This document shows positions 23,637 to 35,525 of a stretch of DNA of 64,000 bases, piece by piece. The DNA comes from Epiperipatus broadwayi. Its lineage: Eukaryota; Onychophora; Udeonychophora; Euonychophora; Peripatidae. The translations under genes were made by a program, and so were the position numbers. Numbering within the stretch: position 1 is the first letter of the stretch; every line of letters starts with the position of its first letter. The notes under the pieces were generated by a model that was given only the letters and a program-made list of their open reading frames with translations, made no database searches and was not told where the DNA came from. The stretch spans positions 1,765,445-1,829,444 of the forward strand of contig JAQFVV010006216.1 of NCBI GenBank assembly GCA_028023455.1, given 5' to 3'.

Positions 23637-24348
23637 TTTTATTTAGGTACTTATAACTGCAGATCACTTTCAAGTGAAGGAAGATCGCAAGAGTTAGAAG
23701 AAGAACTGTCTTATATTAAATGGGACATTATTGGACTTTGTGAAGTTAGAAGAAAAGGTGAAGAAACAATTGATTTAAAAAGTGGACATATACTCTACTA
23801 TAATGGCACAAATATTAGAAATACGAGTGGAGCAGAATTCATTATAAATAAAAAATAGAAGAATAACATTGTGGAGATTGATGGTGTATCAGACAGAGTG
23901 GCAAGATTAGTTTTACAACTTAATAGCAGATACCAAATGCAGATAATTCAGGTTTATGCCCCAACAAGTTCTCATAGGGATGAAATTATAGAAGATTTTT
24001 ATATGGATGTAGAAAAGGCTTTTGATCAGAGTGAACAACATTTTAAAATTGTTATGGGAGACTAATGCTAGAATTGGTAAACAAATGAAAGATGAAAGTG
24101 TTGTAAGTAGTTTTGGTTATGGTAATTGAAATGAAAGAGGACATAGACTTGTGGAGTTTGCAGAGAAAGAAAAACTTATATTCTTTTTTTTCAGAAAAAT
24201 ATTAAAAGGAAATGGACATGGAAGCATCCAAATGAAGGTACAGCAGAATTGGATTATATTTTGACTAACCGAAAATACATATTTCAAGATTGTAATGTTC
24301 TCAATAAATTTAACACAGGAAGTGATCACCAATTAGTAAGATGTAACT
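23637..24348 (+). pseudogene. LINE APE-type endonuclease domain, broken
   Basis: The frame reads GTYNCRSLSSEGR, then IIGLCEVRRKGEE, then IIQVYAPTSSH, GD-stop-NARIG, ELDYILTNRKY and GSDHQLVRC. These are the conserved blocks of the exonuclease-endonuclease-phosphatase fold, including the E of CEVR, the D-N pair of GDxNARIG and the terminal SDH. The domain nicks the target strand to prime reverse transcription. There is a stop at 23856, a frameshift before 23871, a stop inside the catalytic GDFNARIG block at 24063 and an internal deletion near 24185. The copy at 59700-60434 keeps these motifs intact. Confidence 0.85.
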
Positions 24349-24479
24349 AGAAAGACAAAAATTATTAAGAAAAACAATATTTACTATTGATATTCCTAAT
24401 CTTCAGAAACATTCTAATGAATTTAAATTACAACTTACAAATCAGTTTCAAGTATTAGTAGATTTTGAACATGATTCAG

Positions 24480-26083
24480 ATTTGAATGACCTTAATAGGA
24501 AAATAAGCGATACACTTTTAAAAACTGCAACAAAGATAGCTGGTAAAAAAACACAGCAATTGACCAGTAAAATTTCTACTGAGATTAGAGAATTTATAAA
24601 GAAAAGAAGGAATATGAGGATATACAACAATGATGCATTAAAAAAGATTGAATATCTCAAATTTTGTAAAATGATGCGGAAAAAGTTGAAAATGATATAA
24701 GAAAGTATAATTGTGAACTAGCAAGGAAAGCTGTAGAAGAGAATAGAAGTCTAAAGAGTGTAAAACAACATTTTGGTATTGGTAGTAAATTTATATCTGC
24801 AATAACAAAAAAAGATAGCATTATTACTAAAAAGAGAGATGACATCATAAAATGTGTAGAAGAATTATATAGTAATAAGGAACAAGTGCATCCTATACAC
24901 ATATTTTCCGAATTGCCCAGAATTTTAAATAAAGAAGTGAGACATGCAATTAAAAGTATGAAGAAAGGAAAGGCTCCAGGTAATAATGGAATTGTAATTG
25001 GTATATTAAAAGAAGCAGGTGAAGAAGTAGAAATTTTTTTAGCAAAGTTATATACCAAATGTCTAAATGATAAAGATGTACCAGATGAGTGGAAGAATGC
25101 AGTATTAATATTAATATTTAAAAAAAAGTGATAAAGAAGATATTAGAAATTACAGACCTATCAGTCTTTTATCAGTTTTATACAACATTTTTACTAAGAT
25201 AATTACAACTCGTCTACAGAAAACACTGGATTTCCACCAACCAAGAGAACAAGCTGGATTTAAAAGTGGTTTTAGTACAGTAGATCATATCCAGGTATTG
25301 AGAGAAATAATAGAAAGGACAAATGAATATGAGATGTCATTATGCTTAGGATTTGTAGACTATGAAAAGGCATTTGATTCTATAAACATTTCTTCAGTGA
25401 TTAAAGCATTGGATCATCAAGGTATAAGATCCAGGATATGGTCATATTTTAAAGAATATTTATAAAAATGCAACAGCAACAATTAGATTACATAATGATA
25501 GTAGGAAAATTAACATTGAAAAGGGTGTAAGACAGGGTGACTCCATATCTCCAAAACTTTTTACAGCAGTGCTGCAAGAAGTATTTTGTGGATTAAAAGA
25601 AGAAGCTGAAGGGGTGAAAGCAAATGGAGATTATTTAAGTCATTTAGATTTTTCAGATGATGTAGTTGTTTTTGCAAACAATGTTTTAGAGCTACAGGAA
25701 ATGTTGCAGGAGTTATCAGATGAAAGTAGGAAAGTGGGACTAAAGATAAATGGTAAAAAGACTAAAGTAATGTTTAATAGATTTTCTCAAAATATGAAAA
25801 TAAAGATTGATTATGATGAGTTAGAAGAATTTAACAGTTACAAATACCTTGGTCAGATTATTAATACAGATGGAAATATAATGGATGAAATTAATCATAG
25901 AATTAAACTTGTTTGGAGTGCTTTTGGTAGAAATAATTTGATACTAAAAGGAAATATGCCTATGTGTTTGAAAAGGAAGGTCTTTAATAAATATATGTAT
26001 CTTAGACTTGGACACTTAATAGAAGAGCAATACAGAGACTTCAGACCACTCAAAGAAGTATGGAGAGATGCATGTTGGGAGTA
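24480..26083 (+). pseudogene. LINE reverse transcriptase domain and C-terminal region, broken
   Basis: Readable RT blocks in order are NYRPISLLSVLYNIFTK (near 25150), QAGFKSGFSTVDHI, GFVDYEKAFDSI with the first catalytic D (25350), GVRQGDSISPKLFTAVL (25528), FSDDVVVFANN, the FADD catalytic pair as FSDD (near 25650), and GLKINGKKTKVM. Frameshifts occur near 25125 and 25430. After 26083, further C-terminal sequence (HNVWVR, TGVTDL and AGHIVRREDNRW-like words) continues out of frame to about 26380. The domain copies the element RNA into DNA at the nicked target. Block order and wording match RTE-type RTs. Confidence 0.87.
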
Positions 26084-26392
26084 ACAAAAAGGGATCGAAA
26101 ACACAATGTATGGGTAAGAAAACAAACAGGTGTTACTGATCTCATTGAAAAAATTAAAAGACTGAAGTGGAGTTAGGCTGGACATATTGTTAGAAGAGAG
26201 GATAACAGATGGACAATTGAAATTTTAAACTGGATCCCAAGAGATTGTAAAAGACCCAGAAAAAGACCACATGTGAGATGGATGGATGAAATAAGAAAGT
26301 GTGCAGGGGCGATGTGGAAAAGAGAAGCTAAAGATAGGAAAAGATGGATTGAACTTGGAGAGACCTTCATACCGCACTGGATTGATAATGGT

Positions 26393-26408
26393 TGTTGATG
26401 ATGATGAT
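26393..26408 (+). repeat. LINE 3' tail, TGA/GAT repeat
   Basis: TTGATGATGATGATAC closes the element. The reverse-oriented copy begins at 57641 with the complementary ATCATCATCAAC, which fixes the 3' boundary in both. Confidence 0.85.
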
Positions 26409-26622
26409 ACATTATAATTACTTTAATGTCAGTTAGATTTTGCAATTATCAATCATCAATTATTTCAAGACAATAGAAAATCTTAAAAAAACATATTTTG
26501 TTTTAAACGATTTTAAAAAATCTGCATATTAATATATAAAATTTATATTCCTCTGATATCAGTAAAATTATGTAGTTTTCCAAAATATCCATTAAAATAA
26601 TTATTCAAACTACGTACATAAC

Positions 26623-26705
26623 CCAAGATAAAACAACTTAGAAAAAAAATTGTTTACATGAAGATAAGAAATTAAGAACAATAACTTCCAACCTAAAAAT
26701 CCATT
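26623..26705 (+). repeat. Direct repeat unit 2 downstream of the LINE
   Basis: Counterpart of 23168-23261. Beyond AAAATCCAT it continues with CCCATTATATTACTTTGATG, matching the sequence just after the LINE tail (ACATTATAATTACTTTAATG at 26408 onward). Unit 2 therefore looks like an uninterrupted relative of the LINE target site. Confidence 0.65.
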
Positions 26706-26899
26706 AAAAATAAAAAGCTGTACCCATTATATTACTTTGATGTCTGTAAAATTTAACAGTTTCCGATGATGTTATGTCAAAACAATTGGTTTAACTGATT
26801 CAAAAATATACACATGCACATTAATCCTTGATAAGTTTTATGAAATGTATAAAATTTATAAATATAAAAGCAAAATAAATGATGTCTGTCATAAGCATA

Positions 26900-26986
26900 G
26901 TGTTAATTCAAGCTCTCTGTCCATAGCGTAATGTTAATTCAAGCTCTCTGTCCATAGCGTAATGTTAATTCAAGCTTTCTGTCCGT
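26900..26986. repeat. Three-copy minisatellite, period 31 bp
   Basis: GTTAATTCAAGC begins at 26902, 26933 and 26964, each followed by a TCTCTGTCCATAGCG-like segment with a few substitutions. Confidence 0.92.
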
Positions 26987-27130
26987 ATAATAACATAGAA
27001 AAAACAGGTTCTATATCCAAAAGCTGTCAATAATAAAAACAAGAAGCTATTTAACAAAAACTCCATTAGTATTTAAAGAGAGAATAAAACATGTTCTTCT
27101 CCTTCAAGCACTCGAAATAACACTACTACT

Positions 27131-27329
<199 letters not shown>

Positions 27330-27581
27330 CATCCAACATTTATTTATTATGTGCATTTCAACATTTATACTTTAACAGAAATACACAATAAACATAAAAA
27401 AAAAAAAATTAAAAAAAGCAATAAGCAAATACAAATTACATACATAAGATTATATATATGTTCATACTTTTATGTTTAAAACAAGCCAAAACTCTCCATA
27501 CAGTAGTGCACCCTGTGCCAACCAAAGTAATCAATGGATGCCAGAAGGCTTGTGCATAAAATCCCTATCTAGTGCCTACTC

Positions 27582-27640
27582 ATCCAATATCCCCAGACTA
27601 GTTTCTGGCTTGTGGCCTTTGTCAGTGAGGAGTCTTGGAT
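27582..27640 (-). ncRNA. Hammerhead ribozyme relic in the inverted unit
   Basis: The minus strand shows the same stem I arms (ATCCAA and TTGGAT), the GGC/GCC stem II and GAAAC, but the core reads CUGACAA instead of CUGAUGA. Two core changes predict an inactive ribozyme. Confidence 0.65.
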
Positions 27641-28176
27641 CTGAGAGCACTGCACCTAGACCATAGGATCTAATGCAACCCTCCAGCAGCCACCCTTTAT
27701 CTCAACTTAACTTCAAAACTACGAGAATGAAATTGAAAACACAATAATATTTTCAATCTAAGCTCAATAGCTTATACAGTCATATGGATCTGGCCTTAGT
27801 TCAGCACCCATACATTTTAGTGTCTTTAGCTCTTTAACAGCCATAGCACAGGGTGGTGATACTGTATGGAGACTTTTGCCTTGTTTAATAACAATTATGT
27901 GGTAGTATAAGAGATGATGATCATGTGATGTTTAGTGATTTAACACCAATCCTGCCTAATAGGATAGTGGTAATTATGATTGTTAAAGAGCCAAAGACAC
28001 CAAAATGTATGGGTGCTGAACTGAATTCAGACCCATATGACTATATAAGCTATTGAGTTTAGATTGAGAATATTGTGTTTTCAATTTCATTCTCATAGTT
28101 TTGTAGTTAAGTAGAGATAAAAGGTGGCTGCTGGAGAGTTGGATTATATCCTAAGATCTAGGTGCAGTACTGTCAG

Positions 28177-28235
28177 ATCCAAGGCTCCTCACTGATGAAG
28201 GCCACAAGCCAGAAACTAGTCTGGGGATATTGGAT
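28177..28235 (+). ncRNA. Hammerhead ribozyme, type I, best-preserved copy of the 446-bp array
   Basis: Stem I has an outer helix AUCCAA/UUGGAU and an inner helix UCCUCA/UGGGGA (one G-U pair), separated by a GGC/UA internal loop as in natural type I hammerheads. The core CUGAUGA (28192-28198) is followed by stem II GGC/GCC with loop CACAA and then by GAAA (28212-28215). A very short stem III (A-U, C-G, two-base loop UA) ends in GUC (28219-28221), the expected cleavage site. Odd points are an A-A mismatch at the base of stem II and the tiny stem III, although short stem III variants are known in Penelope-like and retrozyme hammerheads. The fold was made by eye and activity is not shown. Confidence 0.72.
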
Positions 28236-28611
28236 GAATATGCATTAGATAGGGATTTTATGCACCAGCCTTCTGGCATCCATTGATTACTTTGGTTGAC
28301 ACAGAGTGGCACTATTGTATAGTTTTGCCTTGTTTAATAACAATTATGTGCTAGTATAAAAGATGGTGATCATGTGATGTTTAGTGGTTTAACATCAATC
28401 CTGCCTAATAGGATAATCATGGCTATGGTTGTTAAAGAGCCAAAGACACCAAAATGTATGGGTGCTGAACTGAGTCCAGACCCAAATGACTTTATAAGCT
28501 ATTGAGATTGTGTTTTCAATTTCATTCTCCTAGTTTTGTAGTTAAGTAGAGATAAAAGGTAGCTGCTGGAGGGTTGCATTAGATCCTAAGATCTAGGTGC
28601 ATTGCTCTCAG

Positions 28612-28670
28612 ATCCAAAGCTCCTCACTGATGAAGGCCACAAGCCAGAAACTAGTCGGGAAATATTGGAT
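28612..28670 (+). ncRNA. Hammerhead ribozyme, type I, second direct copy
   Basis: The core CUGAUGA (28627-28633), GGC/GCC stem II, GAAAC and GUC are all present. The inner stem I is weakened because the strand after GUC reads GGGAAAT, with one T lost and one G changed compared with the copy at 28177. The outer AUCCAA/UUGGAU helix is kept. Confidence 0.62.
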
Positions 28671-29067
28671 GAGTAGGCACTACATAGGGATTTTATGCCA
28701 CAAGCCTTCTGGCACTCATTGATTACTCTGGTTGGATTGGCACAGGGAGGCACTACTGTATGGAGAGTTTTTCCTTGTTTAATAACAATTACGTAGCAGT
28801 ATAAGAGATGGTAATCATGTGATGCTTAGTGGTTTAACACCAATCCTGTCTAATAGGATAGTGGTGGTTATGGTTGTTAAAGAGCCAAAGATACCAAAAT
28901 GTAGGGTGCTGAACTGAGTTCAGACCCATATGACTATATAAGCTATTGAGCTTAGATTAAAAATATTGTTTTCAATTTCATTCTCATAGTTTTCTAGTTA
29001 AATAGAGATAAAAGGTGGCTGCTGGAGAGTTGCATCAGATCCTAAGATCTAGGTGCAGTGCTCTCAA

Positions 29068-29124
29068 ATCCAAGGCTCCTCACTGATGAAGGCCACAAGC
29101 CAGAAAAGTCTGGGGATATGGGAT
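29068..29124 (+). ncRNA. Hammerhead ribozyme relic, third direct copy
   Basis: The core CUGAUGA (29083-29089) and stem II are kept, but the stem III segment is shortened to GAAAAGUC by loss of two bases. The fold is therefore probably defective. Confidence 0.55.
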
Positions 29125-29407
29125 GAATAGGCATTAGATAGGGATTTTATGCACAAGCCTTCTGGCATCCATTGATTACTTTGGTTGCTACAGGGTGGCG
29201 GTACTGTATGGAGTTTTGCCTTGTGTAACAACAATTATGTGCTAGTATAAGATATGGTGATCATATGATGTTTAGTGGTTTAATTATAAGTTTAATTGTT
29301 TTCTAACATTCATAATAAAATGATCACAAAAATATCAACATTATTATAGTATTTACAGTCTAGTAATAACTGACTTGCTGAAGACAGTATTTTTACATTT
29401 ATTAACC

Positions 29408-29478
29408 TTGAAAGTGTGCATTCTCTTAACAGATGACTAGATATGTGCATTTCTCTTAACAGATGACTAGATACTTTC
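29408..29478. repeat. Two-copy tandem duplication of about 35 bp
   Basis: TCTTAACAGATGACTAGATA occurs at about 29434 and again about 35 bases later, each copy preceded by a GTGCATT word. Confidence 0.9.
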
Positions 29479-32400
29479 AATTTTATTTTCGATATACAGT
29501 CCTTGACATCAGTGAAACAAATTTGGCCACAGAAAATATCCATGGTAACAGATTATAAAATCAAAATTAATATTTAATCTGCTTTTTTACAAATATACTA
29601 AATACATATGACATTAATGAAAACATTGAGTCACATAAAAATATAATCACCATTCGTTTTGCAGCTCCATAGTTTTATGTACTTTTAATGAGTTATCATG
29701 CTTAATTAATAAAAGTAACAATAGGATGTATTATATATGAATTTAATTATTATAATATGATTTTATTATAAAATTTGTACAGATAAAAAAAATTTTGGGG
29801 GGTTATAAAAAGAAAGAGGGATAAGTAAATTCAACACCATATTCTATTACAAAGAATCATATTATCCATGCATGATATTTTTGGCCATTATATATACACA
29901 GAGATTCCACATATATAGTATATGTAAAAAGAGATATTTAGGCGTACAAACTATTTTTTATTTTATATATCATCTGAAACCTTGATTGAAAACTCTTACT
30001 AGAAAAGTTGAAGAAAACAGTTTATTGACCCTTTCAGACCTCTTTATTGTATAAAACACAGAGGTTTCTCTTCTACAGTTAAAAGACTAAAAAAGGAAGC
30101 ACTATTTTACTTTTAAATTACTCCTAATGGTAGGAAAAGATTAGCTTCTGGTTTAGCTGAATCACAAGAGCAGAAATAAAATGAGTAAACTGAACCTTCA
30201 GGTGATAAAGGAAAAGAAGCCAGTCAAAAGCTACAGGGATAAGTCACTTATAAAAAGAAGAAACTGATGCTCTCAGAAAAAAAAAAATTAAATGGATTTT
30301 TTAAAATCACTACATTAAATTTTATACAATATGTTTAACAAGAGATATTTTCAATGATATTGGATTCTGAGTAAGTGTTGTCCACCAGCTTGCCTTTTGA
30401 TTTGAAACATTGATTCTTGACAAATCAATATCAACTGTTTTTTTAAGTCCATATCCTTTTTATTCAAAAACCTATATATATATACATATAATTTACAAAT
30501 CATTTAATAATAAATAAGCATATATTAACTGAATCTGAAGATCTCTATGTAAAAAAAGATTAGATAACCAATCAATAATAACGCATCTAGGTTGATAGTA
30601 TTTAGACATTGTTTGCAAACCTAATTTGCACAGTTTATTTTAAAGCTGGATTACAAACTTTGATCATTTTATATCATTAAGATCCATATATATATATATA
30701 TATATATATATATGGGTGTGTGTGTGCATATACACACATATATTCATTAAGGCAAAAATTTTCACATGTACAATGTAGACATATAGTTCAGATTTAATCA
30801 AATATTAAATTGCTATTAACATCAACATTATACATGTATTGGCGGGATTGAATCTGCTATTATCAGATTCTAAAAATCAAGAAATTATATACTAGGTATA
30901 CTTTGTAGCAGATAAAGAGAATTATTCTAATTCCAGTCAAGTGATATTAATAAAAACAACCATTAAACTTTTGAAATAATTTTTATGCCCTAATTTGATT
31001 CTTCGTATTGATTAAAAAATTATACCCAGGTTGACATATATTTTAAAAAGTCAATATTCTTCATTTACTTCACATGCCCAATTCAATAAAAATATTCGCT
31101 TATATTTGTAATTTTCTAATATCATCACATCCATCAAATTAAAAAAGAAAATAATTGCTCTTAGGAATTAGAAATCATATTTTCAAAATATATTGTGTTA
31201 CCAGGAGGCAAATCTCTCACTTTCCTACAAACTATATGTCAGAATGACAACCTTATACACAACTAATTTAGATAAAGAAGTTAAATCGCTATGCTATAAT
31301 TATACAATTATCTTTATCACATTAAATGTGGACACCATATACGTTAAGCTGAAGATATTGCAGTATCTCAGTACATAAGTAAATTTTTTCTATCTAAAAA
31401 AATATGAAGATGAATTAACAATGTAACAATAATCAAAGCCAAATGTTCTTGAAAATATTTTTTTCCTATCACTAACTACTGAAGCTTTGAGTTTTTTTAA
31501 AAATTGATTAGTTTAAAAAAATATTTTGATAAAGTGAAGCCATGGTAACTATTTAAAAAAACATAAAAAAACACACAAAATTAATGAAAGCATTAAAATT
31601 TATAATTTTAATAAATTTTATAATGTGGCATTTTGTCTTATCCTAATTTCAAAATGTTTAATGTTACAATTTAGATATATGAAACATATTTACGAATAAT
31701 GTTTATGTAAATTACATTTTATGATTTTTTTAGCTTCCAAAAATTAATATCATACAATATTTCATTTAATAAAATGCTTTCTAAACTTAAAGTTCATAAC
31801 TTTACAAAAATTTAAAAAAAATTAGAAAGTTTTCTTAAATGATAAAATTAAAATTACAAAAAAAAAAAAAAAATAGAACTGGTAAAATATTTGTAATCCA
31901 TCAGAAAGTTGAAGTTTATATGCATAGTTATCCGAAAATCTGAAATAAATAACTTGGAAATTGTTTAGATTTTGTAATCAATATGGATTTAAAAACATAA
32001 AAACAGAAAGAAAGGCTATGTCTGCCAATAATGAATCTGTTGCTATGTTTTTATAGAAAAAACAATTATTGAAGAAAAGGGTAGTGTTCAATTAAAATAA
32101 TACTGGTTATTCTGATAAATCAGTGAATTAAGATCAACATGTAACATTTTACTGATTATTTTTAAAAAGTAGAGCTATAGTAGATTTTATTATGTTTGTT
32201 GAATGAATGACTAAACACACACAGTAAATATTATCTGTAAATGTCCACTCATAATTTAGTATTAATAATTACAATTTATTTAAATTTTATTTATAATATA
32301 ATCTTATGCACATGTGTGTAAATGTTGAAATGTATTGTTTATTTAAAGCTTAGTATATAAAATATATTGTAATATAATCAAAGCTAATCAACAAAATATG

Positions 32401-33376
32401 TACATATAACATATGAAATGTATATGTAAGGTGATTGAAATAAAATATAGTGAATAATGTAGCTGCACAATATTACATTCAAAGACTGCAAATCCAGGAA
32501 GGAATAAAAATTTACTCTTAGTAATAAACACCAGGTAAAGTGCTCCTTGAAGAGCATAATATTTTCATTTAAACTAAAAGTCAGATTTGAAATATACAAA
32601 AATCTCACTCCACTTCTTCATAAAACATATAGATCTTTGGATTTGTATAGTTGTTTTCAATTAAATATTTATTATTAGAAAAATGAAAGACGTTCATTAC
32701 CAAGAAATATCTAGTACCAATTATCAGTTTTTACTAGGCCCAATCTTGATATGGTATTTTGATAATGCTTTACAACATCATTACTTCCGAAAATAGCCTC
32801 AAATCTATTCCAGAAGTGAATTTCAAGTTATTCCCTTTAGAATATAGCAGATGCTGCTTGGCATAGATAGAAATTCAATAGAACAATTAGTTGAGTTCCT
32901 AAATACTATAGATATGACTCAGCAAAATCAATAAAGTAGATTAAAATATAAATCTAAAGAACCAATTTATATTAATGAAATAGAAGTAGGGAAAAGAGAA
33001 AATAACAATGCAGGTAGGAATTGGAAAATTGGTTCAGGTGTTGATCCATTGGTCATGAAGATTCTAATAAAAAGGTGATAGCCCTGAAAGAGATATTTTG
33101 GTTTTATCACATATACTTGGAAGATTTCAAACTTCTAAAGGGGATAGAATTCAAACGTCTATAAGATTGAAATAATGTAAAAACCATTTCTTGTTTTATA
33201 TATATATTAAAACAAGTTATCAATCTTATGAAGAATTCTTTTGATATTAAGTGAATGTGGAGTTTGAAGTGAATTATGGGAAGTTTTGTTTGTTTGTATA
33301 TATATGTTAGTTCCTTTAGTTTGATTTTCACTTGAGAAGGTCTATTTGTAGTAGATGAAACCATGGTTGTTGTTGT

Positions 33377-33378
<2 letters not shown>
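29479..33378. other. AT-rich stretch without recognisable genes
   Basis: No domain, RNA or repeat family was recognised on either strand apart from the AT/GT microsatellite at 30686-30745. The longest frames are AT-driven. Confidence 0.5.
30686..30745. repeat. Compound AT/GT microsatellite
   Basis: An AT run is followed by GGGTGTGTGTGTG and then CACACATAT, partly self-complementary. Confidence 0.93.
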
Positions 33379-33475
<97 letters not shown>

Positions 33476-33515
33476 ATAATAATGATGATGATGATAATAA
33501 TAATAATATGATAGT
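33379..33515. repeat. ATT/AAT trinucleotide microsatellite
   Basis: About 30 ATT repeats pass into AAT, ATG and AAT triplets after 33470. The tract turns complementary at its end and can fold back. Confidence 0.97.
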
Positions 33516-34939
33516 TTTGTCAGAGCTCATAAGTTAAATGTAACCTAATTAAATGAATTGTCTCCGATATGGTTATATACTTGAGTTAATATATATGTAT
33601 ATTTTATGCATTGGATTCATCCCTAGGTAGTATCAAATAATGTATGAATATTGTAATAAATTTTGTGTTATTTCATTTATATTATTATAAATGTTCATTT
33701 TTAGTGTAAGTAAACATAGCTATCACACACACAAATTGGAACATATTGCCATGTTTTCTTTTGAGCTATTAGTAGGTAAATGGGGGGGGGGATAACATCT
33801 AAGAAGCTAGGAAGGATTTGGAACCCAACCTATAGATATTTCTCTTTTTAGAAATGGTACTCTAATCTATAGTATGGCAGATATTTTTTTAAATAATAAA
33901 TATCATCTATAGTAGAAAGGAATATACCCTCTCAGTATTTAAATGTTTGATGGAAATGGTGGTCATGAATTATGATTGAATATTCAGTCTGATCATCATT
34001 AGTTAGGATATTAGGCTTTAAAAAATAATAGTTTGTTATTCCTGACTAACATTCACCCCAGGGTTTAATTCCTGTTACATTTTGATAAAGAATTATATAT
34101 GTTTAAAAAAAGGAGCAAAACTGCAGGTCTATTTCTATATTTACATGTAAACATCTGCCTTCAAAATCATAAAAATAGTTACTACTTTTGCCCCCTTAGA
34201 TCATTTGTAATGAACAAACATTGCAGTTTAACTTGGAATAAAAAAAATTAGAAAAGTTTTACATATATAGACATACTAATAAAAACAAAAATTAGAATTG
34301 TCAAGCTATAATGTTTCCTGTGACATTCTATGAATGGAAAAGTTGGACATTGAAAAAAAAAGAAAAAATATTGTTTGTAGAATGTGAAGCTCACAAATTA
34401 TTTGCAGAATTGATAGTATAACAAAGAAAATGAAACAAATGGATGCTTTCTCAGATTATCCTGACATCTTATTTGCAGGTACAAATGAGTTATATTGAAA
34501 TAATTCTATTTTGATCATAATATAAAACAATATAATTTATTAAAATTTTTTTTGCAAAGCTTGGAAATATTGGTCATGAAAAAGAAGAAGATGGTTGCCA
34601 ATCATATGGAGATATTTTATTACTATATTAAAGAACATATCTATGGGATGCTTAAATAATAATTAAATACTTCTCAAAAAATGCTAATCATATGATTACA
34701 AAAAGTCAGTTTGAACTGAATGTCACATGCCATCTTCATAATAATAAATGTAAACTATCATTTCATATTCATTCATTATTGTTCCACTGCAGGATAAAAG
34801 ACTCTTTCTATTTAATCCACATTCTCACAATCATGAGTTCTTTTTTATATATCACTCTAGAAAACTTCTTAATTATATCCAATCATCTTATATGATCACT
34901 TTTTTAAATCCCTTCTGATCTAGTTCAAGACATCAGTTG
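33516..34939. other. AT-rich stretch without recognisable genes
   Basis: Contains one G9-type run near 33783. Nothing else was recognised. Confidence 0.5.
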
Positions 34940-35295
34940 TTTATCTATTGCTATCTCTTCAAGAAACATGTCCAGCCCATATCCATTTTGCTCTCTCAAT
35001 TCTTTCAAAACAGTTCACTGATACCTGCCTGATTTGTTGCCCATATATTGTGCTTTCAATCTTCCTTACTATTCCCAACAGACATCTTTCCACACATTGC
35101 AATGTAATCTGAAATAGCTATATTATTCTTCTATTAAAGGTTTAAACCTTAGATCAATAGATTAGCATTAGTAAAATCCATTCATTAAAAATCTTCCTTA
35201 GGTATAATTTCTTTTTAATAATATTTCTACCAAAATCATCCAAGTATAATTATGTCATTAATTTCATTGATTATGTTTTCAAATCTATTAACAAT
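34940..35295 (-). mobile_element. Old fragment of the RTE-like LINE (RT C-terminal part)
   Basis: The minus strand aligns with the 3' half of both longer LINE copies. Landmarks on the plus strand are TATTCTTCTATTAAAGGTTT (compare CTCTTCTATTAAGTGTCC at 58010), CCCAACAGACATCTTTCC (compare CCCAACATGCATCTCTCC), and TTTCTACCAAAATCAT. It is heavily diverged and truncated at both ends, with no open frame left. Confidence 0.75.
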
Positions 35296-35299
35296 CTAA

Positions 35300-35525
35300 T
35301 ATATAGGGTATATGAGCACAGACTTTCACACAACCCACCACTCTCCCCACTATCTCATAATACTGATACACTTGAACACATATATGTTGAATGGATAAAT
35401 AATCACCAATAAATGTATTTCATGCTAAACCAGCAATCATCAGTTGGTCCAGATTACCATCTCCACACATATATGCTATAAGTGCTCAGATATATATTAA
35501 GATAGCCAAACCTCATACTCAAGAT
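35300..35525 (-). repeat. Penelope-associated repeat, reverse copy of about 22905-23122
   Basis: The reverse complement matches the plus-strand segment downstream of the Penelope-like endonuclease remnant at 21.7-22.4 kb, including the hammerhead-like part. The PLE coding region itself is absent here, so this is a solo terminal fragment. Confidence 0.75.
35401..35455 (-). ncRNA. Hammerhead-like ribozyme with intact core (Penelope-associated)
   Basis: On the minus strand stem I pairs AAUC with GAUU and ACCAA with UUGGU. The core is CUGAUGA (35443-35437), stem II is UGCU/AGCA with loop GGUUU, and GAAA follows. Stem III is very weak: beyond the closing A-U pair, the expected UAU arm reads UUU. 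Compared with the copy at 22970, which has a mutated core but a better stem III, the pair suggests an ancestor with both parts sound. Confidence 0.6.

Larger units (their letters stand above)
23262..26408 (+). mobile_element. RTE-like non-LTR retrotransposon, near full length, copy 1
   Basis: The element begins at GAAAGGAGTTTGCTATTAA, the same point where the reverse-oriented copy at 57641-60788 begins. It carries APE-type endonuclease and reverse transcriptase domains in one ORF and ends in a TGATGATGATGAT tail. Simple-repeat tails instead of poly-A and an EN-RT single ORF are typical of the RTE clade. Stops and frameshifts in both domains make it inactive. The two copies align over their whole length. 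Confidence 0.88.
27474..29290 (+). repeat. Tandem array of about 446-bp units with hammerhead motifs, first unit inverted
   Basis: The landmark CCTTGTTTAATAACAATTA starts at 27879 and 28328, and variants of it start at 28773 and 29219, giving spacings of 449, 445 and 446. The region 27474-27841 is the same unit in reverse orientation, truncated, meeting the direct units head to head near 27842. Each unit contains one hammerhead-like fold. The units show clear divergence from each other (substitutions and small indels), so the array is not freshly made. There is no coding frame. One monomer of 0.4-0.45 kb with a single type I hammerhead resembles animal retrozymes. Confidence 0.9.

Noticed and set aside
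23168-26705. Flanking 90-bp repeats as the target-site duplication of the LINE
   Set aside because: They are clearly diverged from each other and the similarity appears to extend past the insertion point on the far side, which fits an older tandem duplication better.
33107-33364. 85-codon minus-strand open frame
   Set aside because: AT-rich composition and no recognisable motif. Overlaps a region with no other evidence of a gene.
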